Assembly: GCF_015711605.1 (NCBI RefSeq)
Contig: NZ_JABTEZ010000005.1
Location: 310,001 to 374,000, forward strand
Direction: 5' to 3'
DNA from: Planomonospora sp. ID67723
GTDB taxonomy: Bacteria; Actinomycetota; Actinomycetes; Streptosporangiales; Streptosporangiaceae
Length of the DNA stretch: 64,000 bases
Made by a program: the position numbers and the translations under genes. This document shows positions 26,638 to 35,720 of the stretch, piece after piece. The notes beneath the pieces were generated by a model. The model saw only the letters and a list, made by a program, of their open reading frames with translations, was not told the DNA's origin and did not search any database. Positions within the stretch are counted from its first letter, which is position 1; every line of letters starts with the position of its first letter.

Positions 26638-29600
26638 ATGAAACGTGCGAGATTAGCTGTTCTCGCCATCACGGCCATGCTGCTGAGCATGGCCGTGTCC
26701 CTGCCGGCGGCGGCGGTGCCGGACCCACCGGACGCGGGAGACGGAATCCACGTCTACACCGGGGAACTGACCCTGGAGCAGCTCACGGCGATGGTGGAAT
26801 CCGGGGTCGACCGGGAGGAACTGCGGCTCGCCAGGTCAGCGGACGGCAAGAAGGTCCTCGTCGAGGTGATCCTCGGCGCGGCCCAGGCCGAGCAGCTCAC
26901 CAGGCGCGGTCTCGGGCTGAGCATCCAGCGGGCCGCGCAGAAGCGGGCGGCGGCCAAGGGCGACGGCGTCTTCAAGACGTACGGCGGCGCGGGCGGCATC
27001 CGCGAGCAGATCGTCACCGCGGCGAACGCCAAGCCGGAGATCGCCAAGGTCGTCGACTTCGGCACGACCGTCAAGGGCCAGCGGCTCACCGCGATCAAGC
27101 TGACCAAGAACGCCCGCAAGCTCAGGGACGGCTCCCGCAAGGCCACGCTCTACCTGGCAGCCCAGCACGCCCGTGAGTGGATCACCCCGGAGATGGTCCG
27201 CAGGCTCCTGCTGCACTACCTCAACGGCTACGGCACCGATCCGGAGATCACCAAGCTGGTCGACACCACCGAGCTGTGGTTCGTGCCGGTGGCCAACCCC
27301 GACGGCTACGACCACAGCTTCACCGAGGGCAACCGGCTCTGGCGCAAGAACCTCCGCGACAACGACGGCGACGGGCAGACCACCAGCGCCGACGGCGTGG
27401 ACCTGAACCGCAACTTCGGCTACAAGTGGGGCTACGACAACGAGGGCTCCTCGCCCAACCCCGTCAGCCTGACCTACCGCGGCCCGAGCGCGCAGTCCGA
27501 ACCCGAGACCAGGGCCCTCGACGACCTGACCAGGCGGGTGCGCTTCACCTACCTGATGAACTACCACTCGGCCGCGCAGTTGCTGCTGTACGGCATCGGC
27601 TGGCAGCAGGCCACCCCCTCGCCCGACGACCTGATCTTCGAGGCGCTGCTCGGCGACGACGCGACGCCCGCCGTACCCGGTTACGACCCCGACATCGGGG
27701 CCGAGCTCTACACCACCAACGGCGAGACCGACGGGCACATGACCAACAGGCGCGGCGCCCTGTCGATCACTCCGGAGATGAGCACCTGCGAGGTCGCGGC
27801 GGAGAGCGTCCCGGACGACGAGTGGACGATCGAGGACTGCGCCGGCGGCCTGGGCTTCACCTTCCCCGACAGCGAGGCGCTGATCCAGGCCGAGTTCGCC
27901 AAGAACATCCCGCTCGCGCTCTCCGTCGCCGCGTCCGCCCACACCCCGGACCGGCCGGTCTCCCCGGTCGGCCGTACCGTGCCGGACTTCCGGCCGGACA
28001 GCTTCACCGTCTCCTACGGAGACCCGCAGCCGGTGGCGGTCACCGCCCGCCGGTCGCTGCTCGCCAAGCTCATGCGCTTCCGGATCAACGGCGGGCCCGC
28101 CCAGATCCGGCCGCTGAGCGAGTGGGACGGAGGCGAGCGCTACGGCGACGAGAACGACGAGTACTTCGCGGAGTACCGCGCCACGGTGCGAGGCGCGAAG
28201 CCGGGTGACAAGGTCGAGGTCTGGTTCACCGGGTTCAAGCCCGGGACCGGGACCGTGGAGAGCGGGCACTTCACCTACACGCTGGAGAAGAAGAGCACGG
28301 CCAAGGTGCTCGTGCTGGCCAACGAGGACTACACCGGCCGCAACCCCGACTACCCGGACTCGGTGACCGCGCCCAAGTACGCCGCGCAGTACCGGCAGGC
28401 GCTGCAGACCGCCGGCTACTCCTCCGAGACGTGGGACGCCGACAAGCAAGGCGTCCCGCACCATCTGGGCGTGCTCGGCCACTTCAAGGCGGTGGCCTGG
28501 TATCTGGGTGACGACCGGCTGGCGATGGACGACCAGGACGTGGTCACCCAGACCCCGTTCGGCCCCCTGCCGGACATGGACGTCAAACGGTCCCAGCAGG
28601 ACCTGACCATCTCGATCCGCGACTATCTCAACGAGGGCGGCAAGCTGCTGCACACCGGTGAGACCGCCGCCTACTACGGCTTCTTCGGCACCTCGCTCGG
28701 TGGCATCTACTACGGCCTCGACGGCGCGCCGGACGCCGACTGCGTCGTCACCACGGTCGACGGCTTCTTCGAGGAGTGCCTGATCCTGGCCGACGACTTC
28801 GCCCAGTACTACATGGGCGTATACGGCCGGACCCCGCGCACCGGACCGACCGGGTTCACCGGCACCGGCGCCCCGCTGACCGGGACCGGGGCGACCTTCG
28901 GCGGCCCGGCCGTGGCCGACAACCCGCTGGACGAGGCCGGCAGCCTCCAGGTCACCAGCGACGCGCTGCCACCGGAGGAGTTCCCGCAGTTCACCAGCTC
29001 GGCCTCGGCGGCCTACGAAGGCGCCACCGGGCCCTTCGACCCGGCCGAGGGCGACTGGTACGTCGCGGGCCCGCACGCCGACGACGCGTACATGCGGCTG
29101 ACCCGCACGGTCGACCTGTCGTCGGTGGCGGCGGCACAGCAGCCGAAGCTGGAGTTCCAGCTCTCCTACAACACCGAGGCCGGCTACGACAACGTCATCA
29201 TCGAGGCGCACACGGTGGGCCAGGAGGACTGGACGACCCTGCCCGACCTGAACGGCGGGACCACCACCACCGTGCCGACCGAGTGCGAGGCCGGCTTCCT
29301 GTTGGACGAGCACCCGTGGCTGACCCGCTACCTGACTCCGGGCACCCCGTGCGCGGCGACCGGTACCAGCGGGTCGTGGAACGCCCTCACCGGCGACTCG
29401 GGCGGCTGGCGGCAGGTGGCCTTCGACCTGTCGGCCTACGCGGGCAAGCAGGTCGAGGTCTCCGTCAGCTACGTGACCGACCCGAGCACCGGCGGGGTCG
29501 GCGCGTTCGTGGACGACGCCAGGGTCACCACCACCGGCGGGAACCTGGACGCCGAGGGCTTCGAGTCCGGGCTCGGCGCCTGGTCCGTGCCCGGCCCGCC

Positions 29601-29769
29601 GGCCGGCAGCCCGGCCGGAGCCGGTGACTTCGCCAGGGCCCAGGCCGACAAGACGGCCGCCGTGACCACGAAGGACACCGTGTTCCTCGGCTTCGGCCTG
29701 GAGCAGGTGGCGAGCGACACCGAACGGGCCGCCGCGATCAAGAAGATCATGAAGTACCTGATCGGTTAG
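26638..29769 (+). CDS. Secreted zinc carboxypeptidase, peptidase family M14
   Basis: 1043-aa exported metallopeptidase. The ATG at 26638 follows GGAGG and starts a signal peptide (MKRARLAVLAITAMLLSMAV, cleavage after PAAAV). The M14 domain (about residues 115-430) has the zinc motif HAREW (His177, Glu180), NPDGYDHSF, DLNRNFGYKWG, the third zinc ligand in MNYHSA and the catalytic Glu in SITPEMS. About 600 further residues carry no motif I can name with certainty; they include a Rossmann-like segment (KVLVLANEDYTGRNPDYPD) and an immune-inhibitor-A-like beta domain near the end. It is a nutrient-scavenging exoenzyme by family knowledge. Confidence 0.92.
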   Translation: MKRARLAVLAITAMLLSMAVSLPAAAVPDPPDAGDGIHVYTGELTLEQLTAMVESGVDREELRLARSADGKKVLVEVILGAAQAEQLTRRGLGLSIQRAAQKRAAAKGDGVFKTYGGAGGIREQIVTAANAKPEIAKVVDFGTTVKGQRLTAIKLTKNARKLRDGSRKATLYLAAQHAREWITPEMVRRLLLHYLNGYGTDPEITKLVDTTELWFVPVANPDGYDHSFTEGNRLWRKNLRDNDGDGQTTSADGVDLNRNFGYKWGYDNEGSSPNPVSLTYRGPSAQSEPETRALDDLTRRVRFTYLMNYHSAAQLLLYGIGWQQATPSPDDLIFEALLGDDATPAVPGYDPDIGAELYTTNGETDGHMTNRRGALSITPEMSTCEVAAESVPDDEWTIEDCAGGLGFTFPDSEALIQAEFAKNIPLALSVAASAHTPDRPVSPVGRTVPDFRPDSFTVSYGDPQPVAVTARRSLLAKLMRFRINGGPAQIRPLSEWDGGERYGDENDEYFAEYRATVRGAKPGDKVEVWFTGFKPGTGTVESGHFTYTLEKKSTAKVLVLANEDYTGRNPDYPDSVTAPKYAAQYRQALQTAGYSSETWDADKQGVPHHLGVLGHFKAVAWYLGDDRLAMDDQDVVTQTPFGPLPDMDVKRSQQDLTISIRDYLNEGGKLLHTGETAAYYGFFGTSLGGIYYGLDGAPDADCVVTTVDGFFEECLILADDFAQYYMGVYGRTPRTGPTGFTGTGAPLTGTGATFGGPAVADNPLDEAGSLQVTSDALPPEEFPQFTSSASAAYEGATGPFDPAEGDWYVAGPHADDAYMRLTRTVDLSSVAAAQQPKLEFQLSYNTEAGYDNVIIEAHTVGQEDWTTLPDLNGGTTTTVPTECEAGFLLDEHPWLTRYLTPGTPCAATGTSGSWNALTGDSGGWRQVAFDLSAYAGKQVEVSVSYVTDPSTGGVGAFVDDARVTTTGGNLDAEGFESGLGAWSVPGPPAGSPAGAGDFARAQADKTAAVTTKDTVFLGFGLEQVASDTERAAAIKKIMKYLIG

Positions 29770-29776
29770 GAGGAGC

Positions 29777-29843
29777 GAGCCGTACGGCGTGACGCCGCAC
29801 GGCTCCGCGGGGCCGGGCGCCACGGGGCGGGCGCCCGGCCCCG
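29777..29843 (+). terminator. Two successive terminator hairpins
   Basis: First hairpin GAGCCGT...ACGGCTC with inner CGGCG/CGCCG (29777-29805); second CGGGGCCGGGCGC/GCGCCCGGCCCCG (29808-29843). They follow the M14 peptidase stop. Confidence 0.75.
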
Positions 29844-29904
29844 TCGCGTGCTCCCGCAGGGCCGTGCCGTGTTCGGCGGAACGGCTGGCCCGCACCAAAA
29901 ATTC

Positions 29905-29924
29905 TTAGTAAGGTTTCCTATTAA
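29905..29924. promoter_or_regulatory. Imperfect palindrome upstream of the LPMO gene
   Basis: TTAGTAAGGTTTCCTATTAA, with TTAnTAnG...CnTAnTAA arms, in an AT-rich island 66 bases upstream of the LPMO start. I recall similar AT-rich palindromes ahead of chitin- and cellulose-degrading genes in actinomycetes; the cognate regulator is unknown to me. Confidence 0.45.
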
Positions 29925-29989
29925 TAACGCGCTATCCGTCAGCCGTTGGACATGTTCCACCTCCATTCCCCCCTGTAGGAGGAGTCCAC

Positions 29990-30883
29990 GTGCATCTGCG
30001 AAACAAGGTGGCCGCCGGGGCGGCGACGCTCGTCGCCGGCTCTCTGCTGGTCCTGCTCCCGTCCTCCCCGGCCGGCGCCCACGGCTCCATGTCGAACCCG
30101 CCCAGCCGCGCCTACGTCTGCAAGACGGAGGGCCCGGACAGCCCCGACTCGGCGGCGTGCAAGGCGGCCGTCGCGGCCGGCGGCACCCAGGCGTTCTACG
30201 ACTGGCACGAGGTGTCCCTGCTCACCGCGGGCGGGCGGCACCGTGAGCTCATCCCGGACGGCAGGCTCTGCAGCGCCGGGCGCGACAAATATCGCGGCCT
30301 CGACCTGGCCCGCGCCGACTGGCCGGCCACGAAGGTCAGCGCCGGACCGCTGACGATCACTTACCACGCGACCGCGCCGCACGCCAACAGCAACTTCGAG
30401 TTCTACATCACCAAGCCCGGCTGGAGCCCGACCCAGCCGCTGCGCTGGTCGGACCTGGAGCACATCAGGACCTTCACCAACCAGAACCCCACCACCTACA
30501 CCAACTGGACGATCAACCTCCCGCAACGGACCGGCCGCGCCATGATCTACTCGATCTGGCAGCGCGTGGTCGGCAGCGAGGAGGCCTTCTACACCTGCAG
30601 CGACGTCGACTTCGGCGGCGGCACCAACCCGACGCCGACCCCGACGCCGACCCCGACGCCGACCCCGACGCCCACGCCCACGCCCACCGTCACCCCCACG
30701 CCGACCCCGACGCCGACCGTCACCCCGACGCAGCAGCCGGGCGGCACCTGGGCCCCGAACACCGCATACGCCGCGGGCGCGCGGGTGACCTACGGCGGCG
30801 CGACCTACCAGTGCCTGCAAGGGCACACCTCGCTGCCGGGATGGGAGCCGCCGAACGTGCCGGCCCTCTGGAAGCGCGTCTAG
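29990..30883 (+). CDS. Lytic polysaccharide monooxygenase (AA10) with CBM5/12-like module
   Basis: 297-aa secreted copper enzyme that oxidatively cleaves chitin or cellulose. GTG at 29990 follows TAGGAGGAG. The signal peptide ends at AGA so that His31 (HGSMSNPPSR) becomes the N-terminal copper ligand; the second ligand is in TAPHANSNFEFYITK. The AA10 domain (31-205) is joined by a long Pro-Thr repeat linker (about 205-245) to a 45-residue carbohydrate-binding module with the CBM5/12 pattern (AYAAGARVTYGGATYQCLQGH and a final LWKRV). Chitin is the more likely substrate because of the CBM type, by inference. Confidence 0.93.
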   Translation: MHLRNKVAAGAATLVAGSLLVLLPSSPAGAHGSMSNPPSRAYVCKTEGPDSPDSAACKAAVAAGGTQAFYDWHEVSLLTAGGRHRELIPDGRLCSAGRDKYRGLDLARADWPATKVSAGPLTITYHATAPHANSNFEFYITKPGWSPTQPLRWSDLEHIRTFTNQNPTTYTNWTINLPQRTGRAMIYSIWQRVVGSEEAFYTCSDVDFGGGTNPTPTPTPTPTPTPTPTPTPTVTPTPTPTPTVTPTQQPGGTWAPNTAYAAGARVTYGGATYQCLQGHTSLPGWEPPNVPALWKRV

Positions 30884-30994
30884 GGAGTCCCCGGTGGAGC
30901 CGCCGTCCCGCGGCGGCTCCACCGGACGCCGCCGGTCGGGCCTGGGGGCCGCTCCTCTCCGGCCCGGTCACCACCCCGCGGGAGGAGTTCCCTG

Positions 30995-31573
30995 ATGAGA
31001 CGTTTCACCCTGGCCGTGCTCGGCGTCCTGCTCCTCGCCGGCTGCGGGGTCCACAGCGGAGAGTGGGCCCGCGACGCCGTGGCCGGCCGCGCCTCCGAGG
31101 CCGCCGCAGGCCGGGACTTCAACTCCGCCGACGTGATGTTCCTGCAGATGATGGTCGTCCACAACGGCCAGGGCGTGGAGATCGTACGGCTGGCGCGCGA
31201 CCGGGCCGCCCGCGAGGAGGTCAGGACCCTCGCGGCGGCGATCGCCACGACGCAGGAGGCCGAGATCGCCTCGATGGCGGGCCTGCTGCGGGAGTGGGAC
31301 CAGCCCGCGACCGCTCCGGCCGACGAGCACGCCGCCCACGGCGGGATGCCCGGAACCGGCCGCAAGGAGATCGCCGCCGTCGAGAAGGCGGCCCCGGCCG
31401 ACTTCGAGAAGAAGTTCCTCGACACGCTGATCGCACACCAGGATGACGCGGTCCAGCTGGCGAAGGCGGAGGTGATCGCCGGCCGCAACCCGCAGGTGAA
31501 GCTGCTGGCGGAGCGGATCGAGGCCTCCCGCACCGGTCAGATCAGGCACATGCTGCATCTTCTCGGGCAGTGA
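30995..31573 (+). CDS. DUF305 lipoprotein
   Basis: 192-aa lipoprotein with lipobox LLLAGC (Cys at about 17). The DUF305 domain is seen as two ferritin-like helical repeats: DVMFLQMMVVHNGQGVEIV and FLDTLIAHQDDAVQLAKAE, each with a conserved His. A His/Met-rich loop (DEHAAHGGMPG) between them suggests metal, perhaps copper, binding. DUF305 proteins are secreted and poorly understood. ATG at 30995 follows GGGAGGAG. Its position after the copper-dependent LPMO may be chance. Confidence 0.87.
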   Translation: MRRFTLAVLGVLLLAGCGVHSGEWARDAVAGRASEAAAGRDFNSADVMFLQMMVVHNGQGVEIVRLARDRAAREEVRTLAAAIATTQEAEIASMAGLLREWDQPATAPADEHAAHGGMPGTGRKEIAAVEKAAPADFEKKFLDTLIAHQDDAVQLAKAEVIAGRNPQVKLLAERIEASRTGQIRHMLHLLGQ

Positions 31574-31582
31574 GGCCCGGCC

Positions 31583-32134
31583 TCACTCCGCCTCCGTACG
31601 GCCGGCACGGGGCCGGTCACGCCCGTCGAGCCGGGCGAGCACCTCCGAGGCGACCTGCCGGGGCGTGAGAGCCGAGACGTCGAAGGTCAGATCCGCCACC
31701 TCCGAGAAGAAAGGCCCCCGGCGGGCGCGCTGCTTGACGAGCATCGCCTCCAGGTCGGGTTCGAAGTGCGGGCGGTGCGCGCCGGAGAGCATGCGCTCGG
31801 CGAGCACCGCCGGCGGCGCGTCCAGCCAGACCACCACCGCGGACTCCAGCGCGGCGCGGCAGTCCGGATCGTCCACGACGCTCGCCGCCGCGGCGACCAC
31901 CGGGGCCGGCCGCTCCGCGAGGGCCTCCCGCAGGTGCTCCGCCTCCCTGCGGTGGAGGACCTCCTTGCCTCCCAGCTCCACGGTCTGCGCGGCGGTCTCC
32001 CCGCCGTACCGCGCGGCGATGTCGGGATCGCTGTCGCGCAGCTCCCGGCCGAGATCGGCGGCGAGGATCCGCGCCACGGACGTTTTGCCGGAGCCCATCA
32101 GGCCGGTGACGACGATCGGGCGGTCAGATATCAC
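31583..32134 (-). CDS. Shikimate kinase-like / gluconokinase-like P-loop kinase
   Basis: 183-aa small-molecule kinase. Walker A is GLMGSGKTS (residues 10-18); DSDPDIAARYGGETAAQTVE corresponds to the substrate-binding DxD region of shikimate kinases; ERMLSGAHRPHF is the lid. A true aroK normally lies beside aroB/aroC, which are absent here, so this may be a paralogue with another substrate. GTG start at 32134. It is convergent with the DUF305 gene, nine bases away. Confidence 0.8.
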   Translation of the reverse strand: MISDRPIVVTGLMGSGKTSVARILAADLGRELRDSDPDIAARYGGETAAQTVELGGKEVLHRREAEHLREALAERPAPVVAAAASVVDDPDCRAALESAVVVWLDAPPAVLAERMLSGAHRPHFEPDLEAMLVKQRARRGPFFSEVADLTFDVSALTPRQVASEVLARLDGRDRPRAGRTEAE

Positions 32135-32211
32135 GTGCGGCCTCCGATGGCGACGTTTGAGATCCGTGTGGGGGATAGGGAGGAGGTACTGGCTCGAAGG
32201 AGGGAAGACCC

Positions 32212-32475
32212 ATGACCATCGCAGGCGGCATCGTCCTCATCATGCTCGGCGCCATCCTCACATGGGCGGTCGAGTTCGACCTCGCGGGGTTCGACATCAA
32301 CGTGGTCGGCGTCATCCTGATGCTCGGCGGCCTGGCGTGGCTGATGTTCGCGCTCTACCGGATCAACGCCGCTCGCCGCGCTCTGGCGACCAACACCACG
32401 GTGGTGACCGAGGACCCTGTGACGCACCAGCGCGTCTACGAGGAGCGCCGCTACGACGACCCTCCGGTCGTGTGA
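32212..32475 (+). CDS. DUF6458-type small membrane protein
   Basis: 87 aa with two spans (IAGGIVLIMLGAILTWAVEF and VVGVILMLGGLAWLMFALY) around the FDLAGFDINVVG motif typical of DUF6458, then a charged tail. Such proteins are common in actinomycete stress regulons. AAGGAGG-like GAAGGAGGG precedes the ATG. It leads a two-gene unit with the DUF4235 protein. Upstream GTTT...GGGATA is a weak match to a SigB-type promoter. Confidence 0.85.
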   Translation: MTIAGGIVLIMLGAILTWAVEFDLAGFDINVVGVILMLGGLAWLMFALYRINAARRALATNTTVVTEDPVTHQRVYEERRYDDPPVV

Positions 32476-32509
32476 GGTTTCCCCATCCCTGAAACGGAAG
32501 GACGGGACA

Positions 32510-32761
32510 TTGAGCAGGGTCGTATCCCGCAGCCTGAGCGCCGCGAGCGGAATGCTCGGCGGTGCTCTGGCCGGAGTCATCTTCAAGCAGGTCTGGAAGT
32601 TCGCCTCCGGAAAGGAGGAGGCTCCGCAGGCCACCTCGGAGGAGTACGGCTGGCGCGAGGTCATGGTGGCCGCGGCCGTCCAGGGCGCGATCTTCGGCAT
32701 GGTCAAGGCCGCGATCGACCGTTCGGCGGCACAGAGCATCCACCGGGCCACCGGCAAGTGA
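32510..32761 (+). CDS. DUF4235 small membrane protein
   Basis: 83-aa protein matching DUF4235: SAASGMLGGALAGVIFKQVWKFASGKEEAPQATSEEYGWREVM shows the glycine-rich first span, the KxxWK turn and a second span (VAAAVQGAIFGMVKAAIDR). The start is TTG at 32510 with AAGGAC upstream. It follows the DUF6458 gene by 34 bases on the same strand. Function unknown; the family often sits with general-stress genes. Confidence 0.87.
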   Translation: MSRVVSRSLSAASGMLGGALAGVIFKQVWKFASGKEEAPQATSEEYGWREVMVAAAVQGAIFGMVKAAIDRSAAQSIHRATGK

Positions 32762-32922
32762 GCCGTCGCCCCCTCCCCGGCGCATGAGCCGTGAGTCCCC
32801 CGCCGAGCCCGCCCGCCGCCGTCGACGGCGGCGGGCGCGCGGCGGTCCGGGACGTCGGCGGCCCGGCGCTGTGACTGCTGCGCCGTGACTGCTGGGGGAT
32901 GCCGCTGATCGCCCGGTGCCGC

Positions 32923-33201
32923 TCAGCGCCTCCGGCGGCGGATCGCCACGGAGGTGATGGCCCCTCCGATCAGGGCGAGGGCCGCCATCCCGCTGGCCGC
33001 GGCCAGAACGGCCGGGCGGCGGCGGGAGCGCCAGGCCCGCCGGGCGAGGTTTCCCCGTCCGTCGCTTTCGTACGGCAGCCGCCACAGACTGGCCACTCCG
33101 GTGGGAGAGCCGGCGGCCCTCCGGTCCCCGCCGGTCGCGCGGGAATCCTCGCGGTTCTCGCCACCGCCGGTCCGGCCGCTGGCCGTGCCCTTGTGCCTCA
33201 T
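32923..33201 (-). CDS. Hypothetical protein with one C-terminal membrane span
   Basis: 92-aa protein starting at ATG 33201 behind a strong GAGGGGGG. A hydrophilic basic N-terminus (MRHKGTASGRTGGGENRED) is followed by one span (AVLAAASGMAALALIGGAI) and ends in five Arg/Ile residues (IRRRRR). It lies 17 bases downstream of the glycosyltransferase and is probably co-transcribed. No family recognised. Confidence 0.6.
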   Translation of the reverse strand: MRHKGTASGRTGGGENREDSRATGGDRRAAGSPTGVASLWRLPYESDGRGNLARRAWRSRRRPAVLAAASGMAALALIGGAITSVAIRRRRR

Positions 33202-33218
33202 TGCGTCCCCCCTCGGGC

Positions 33219-34439
33219 TCACGCCGACGGCGTACCCGCCGGGACGTCGGTCATTCGCGGAGCACGGCCTCGTGCGGTGAGAATCTCCTCGTAGACGGCC
33301 AGGGTCTCGGTGGCCACCCGATCCCATCCGTAGCGGGAGCCGGCCCGGTCCGCGGCGGCGGCACCGTACGCCGCGAGCCGGATCGGGTCGGCGAGCAGCC
33401 TGCGCAGGGCGCGGCCGAGGGCCGCGGGCCGGCGCGGCGGGACCAGCAGGCCGGTGACGCCGTGGACCACGGTGTCCAGGTGCCCGCCGACGGCCGAGGC
33501 GACGACCGGCACCCCGCAGGCCATGGCCTCCAGCGGCACGATGCCGAACGGCTCGTACCAGGGCACGCTGACCACGGCGTCCGCCGAGCGCATGAGGGCC
33601 GGAACCTCGTGCCGCTCCACCCTGCCGATGAACCGGACCCGGTCGGCCACTCCGCACCCGGCGGCGATCCGGGACAGCCGCTCGCCCTCCGGCTCGCCGG
33701 ACCGGCAGCCCGCGACCACCAGCGTGGCGCCGGGCACATGGCACAGCGCGCGGACCACGGTCTCCACGCCCTTGCGCGGAACCGGGCGGCCGATGGAGAG
33801 CAGGACCGGTCGCGGCCCCAGGTCCAGCACGGGACCGGCGGGGGTGAAGGCGCGCAGGTCCACCCCGCAGGGGACGACGCGAAGGGCCTGCCGGCGGGCC
33901 TGCATCCGTTCCAGCTCGGCCACCTCGTCGGCGCAGGTCGCTATCACCGCGTCCGCGTGCGAGGCGATGATCGACTCGACCCCGACGCGCTCGCGCGGGC
34001 TCGTGTCGGCCGGGCCCTGGTGGCGCCGTTTGACCGTGCCGAGGGCGTGGAAGGTGTGTGCGACGGTCACCCCGGTGTCCCGGGCGGCGGCCAGCGCGGC
34101 CAGGCCGCTCATCCAGAAGTGGCTGTGCGCGATGTCGGGGGCGTCCTCTTCCCAGCGCCGGGCCAGCCAGCGGCTGAAGTCGGGCATCCAGGGAAGCAGG
34201 TCGTCCTTGGAGATGCTCTCCGCGGGCCCGGCGGGGACGTGGACGACGGTCACCCCGGGGCCGAAGGCGACCTCTTCGGGCTGGTCCGGGGAGTCGGCGC
34301 GGGTGTAGACGGCCACCTCGTGGCCCTGGCCGGCGAGCGCGCGGGAGAGCGCTGCGACATGGACGTTCTGGCCCCCGGCGTCGGCGCCGCCGACGGTTGC
34401 GAGGGGACTGGCGTGTTCGGACACCATCGCGATCTTCAT
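33219..34439 (-). CDS. GT4 family glycosyltransferase
   Basis: 406-aa retaining glycosyltransferase of the GT-B fold. The N-domain begins MKIAMVSEHASPLATVGGADAGGQNVHV, as in MshA and sucrose-phosphate-synthase-like enzymes, and the C-domain has the EX7E motif EPFGIVPLEAMACG. The donor is probably a nucleoside-diphosphate sugar; the acceptor is unknown. ATG at 34439 was preferred to 34472. A GTTT-N14-GGGTAA promoter about 65 bases upstream suggests stress control. A distinct mshA for mycothiol would normally lack this context, so I do not use that name. Confidence 0.88.
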   Translation of the reverse strand: MKIAMVSEHASPLATVGGADAGGQNVHVAALSRALAGQGHEVAVYTRADSPDQPEEVAFGPGVTVVHVPAGPAESISKDDLLPWMPDFSRWLARRWEEDAPDIAHSHFWMSGLAALAAARDTGVTVAHTFHALGTVKRRHQGPADTSPRERVGVESIIASHADAVIATCADEVAELERMQARRQALRVVPCGVDLRAFTPAGPVLDLGPRPVLLSIGRPVPRKGVETVVRALCHVPGATLVVAGCRSGEPEGERLSRIAAGCGVADRVRFIGRVERHEVPALMRSADAVVSVPWYEPFGIVPLEAMACGVPVVASAVGGHLDTVVHGVTGLLVPPRRPAALGRALRRLLADPIRLAAYGAAAADRAGSRYGWDRVATETLAVYEEILTARGRAPRMTDVPAGTPSA

Positions 34440-34504
34440 AGGCACGGCTCCGCAGCGGTGATGCGACAGCAACGTGCCTGCGTCCTAGGCATTCTCTGCC
34501 TGGC

Positions 34505-34528
34505 TTACCCGATCAGAGGGTTTTAAAC
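34505..34528 (-). promoter_or_regulatory. SigB/SigF-type stress promoter of the GT4 gene
   Basis: On the minus strand GTTT (34528-34525), 14 bases, then GGGTAA (34510-34505), close to the GTTT-N14-16-GGGTAT/A consensus of actinobacterial general-stress sigma factors. Confidence 0.6.
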
Positions 34529-34530
34529 CT

Positions 34531-34555
34531 GTTTGACCTCGGTGTTCACGGGAAG
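34531..34555 (+). promoter_or_regulatory. Possible stress promoter of the BON-metallophosphoesterase unit
   Basis: GTTT (34531-34534), 15 bases, then GGGAAG (34550-34555). The -35 and spacing fit the SigB type; the -10 is imperfect. It is divergent from the GT4 promoter, three bases away. Confidence 0.4.
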
Positions 34556-34587
34556 GCGAGCTGTTTTAAGGGGAGAGGAGTTCGATC

Positions 34588-34833
34588 ATGGAGGCTCCGC
34601 AATACGTCGCCGCCCGGGTCCAAGGGGCGCTGGCGGAAGACGATCGCACCCACGAGCTCGGGATCCGGGTGGACGTCCGGGGGGACCAGCTCTTCCTGCG
34701 CGGCCAGGTGGGCTGCTTGGAGCGCCGCGCGCTGATCGCCGACGTGGCCGCCGAGGCGGCTCCCGGGCTGACCATCCACAACGAGCTCAGCGTCGTCGAC
34801 GTCCGTGAACCGGAAGAAGAGGAGAAGCTGTGA
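34588..34833 (+). CDS. BON domain protein
   Basis: 81-aa protein consisting of a single BON domain (VAARVQGALAEDDRTHELGIRVDVRGDQLFLRGQV, then a second alpha-beta segment ending NELSVVDV) and an acidic tail. It has no signal peptide, so it is cytoplasmic, unlike OsmY. BON domains bind membranes or phospholipids. AGGGGAGAGGAG precedes the ATG. The stop overlaps the next start (GTGA). Confidence 0.85.
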   Translation: MEAPQYVAARVQGALAEDDRTHELGIRVDVRGDQLFLRGQVGCLERRALIADVAAEAAPGLTIHNELSVVDVREPEEEEKL

Positions 34834-35558
34834 GTCTGCGTATCGCGGCAGTCGGTGACGTGCACCTCGGCGTGGACGTCGGCGGCCGGTACCGCTCTCA
34901 CCTGAACGGTATCGAGGAGAAGGCCGATGTCCTGCTGCTGGCCGGTGACCTGACCAGGCACGGCACGCTGGAGGAGGGGGAGGTCGTGGTCAACGAGTTC
35001 CGCGACCTCCCGATCCCGGTGGTCGCCGTGCTGGGCAACCACGACCACCACTCGGACAAGCCCGCGGAGATCGCGGCCATGTTGCGCGACGCGGGGATCA
35101 TGGTGCTGCACGACGACTCCGTCGTCGTCGAGGTCAACGGGACCCGCCTCGGCGTGGTCGGCGGCAAGGGGTTCGGCGGAGGGTTCGCCGGCAAGTGCGC
35201 CAGCGAGTTCGGCGAGCCGGAGATCAAGGCGTTCGTGAACCACACCAAGCGGATCGCCGACCGCTGGCGGGTGGCGCTCAAGGAACTGGACGCCGACAAG
35301 CGGGTGGTCCTGTCGCACTACTCGCCGGTCAACGACACCCTGGCGGGCGAGCCTCCGGAGATCTACCCCTTCCTGGGCAGCTACCTGCTGGCCGAGGCGA
35401 TCGACGCCGAGGGCGCGGACCTGATCCTGCACGGCCACGCGCACATGGGCACGGAGAAGGGGCTCACGTCGGCGGGCATCCGGGTGAGGAACGTGGCGCT
35501 CCCGGTGCTGGGCCGGGCCTACGGGGTCTACTGCCTCAACGGCGACGAGGGGTGCTGA
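34830..35558 (+). CDS. Metallophosphoesterase
   Basis: 242-aa calcineurin-like phosphoesterase with all metal-site motifs: GDVHLG (residues 9-14), AGDLTRHG, GNHDHHSD, a His in VVLSHYSP and GHAHMG near the C-terminus. Such enzymes hydrolyse phosphodiesters including cyclic nucleotides; the substrate is unknown. GTG at 34830 overlaps the stop of the BON gene, so the two are coupled and probably act together or at least are co-regulated. Confidence 0.9.
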   Translation: MSLRIAAVGDVHLGVDVGGRYRSHLNGIEEKADVLLLAGDLTRHGTLEEGEVVVNEFRDLPIPVVAVLGNHDHHSDKPAEIAAMLRDAGIMVLHDDSVVVEVNGTRLGVVGGKGFGGGFAGKCASEFGEPEIKAFVNHTKRIADRWRVALKELDADKRVVLSHYSPVNDTLAGEPPEIYPFLGSYLLAEAIDAEGADLILHGHAHMGTEKGLTSAGIRVRNVALPVLGRAYGVYCLNGDEGC

Positions 35559-35720
35559 GACGGGCGCCTGAGGCCGCGAGGCGGCGCAGGCGCCGGACGT
35601 GCCGAGACGCGGCACGGGCATCGAGACGGGCATACGACGGCGGGCCGGGTGGTGACCCGGCCCGCTAAGTCATGGAGTGGAATGTCGGGGCGACTTGGTT
35701 CAGGCGAGCCACGGCTCGCC

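Noticed and set aside
26836-29898. Minus-strand open frame of 1020 codons antisense to the M14 peptidase
   Set aside because: It is a GC-skew shadow: no domain, no ribosome site, and the plus strand has a complete secreted peptidase with all zinc motifs.
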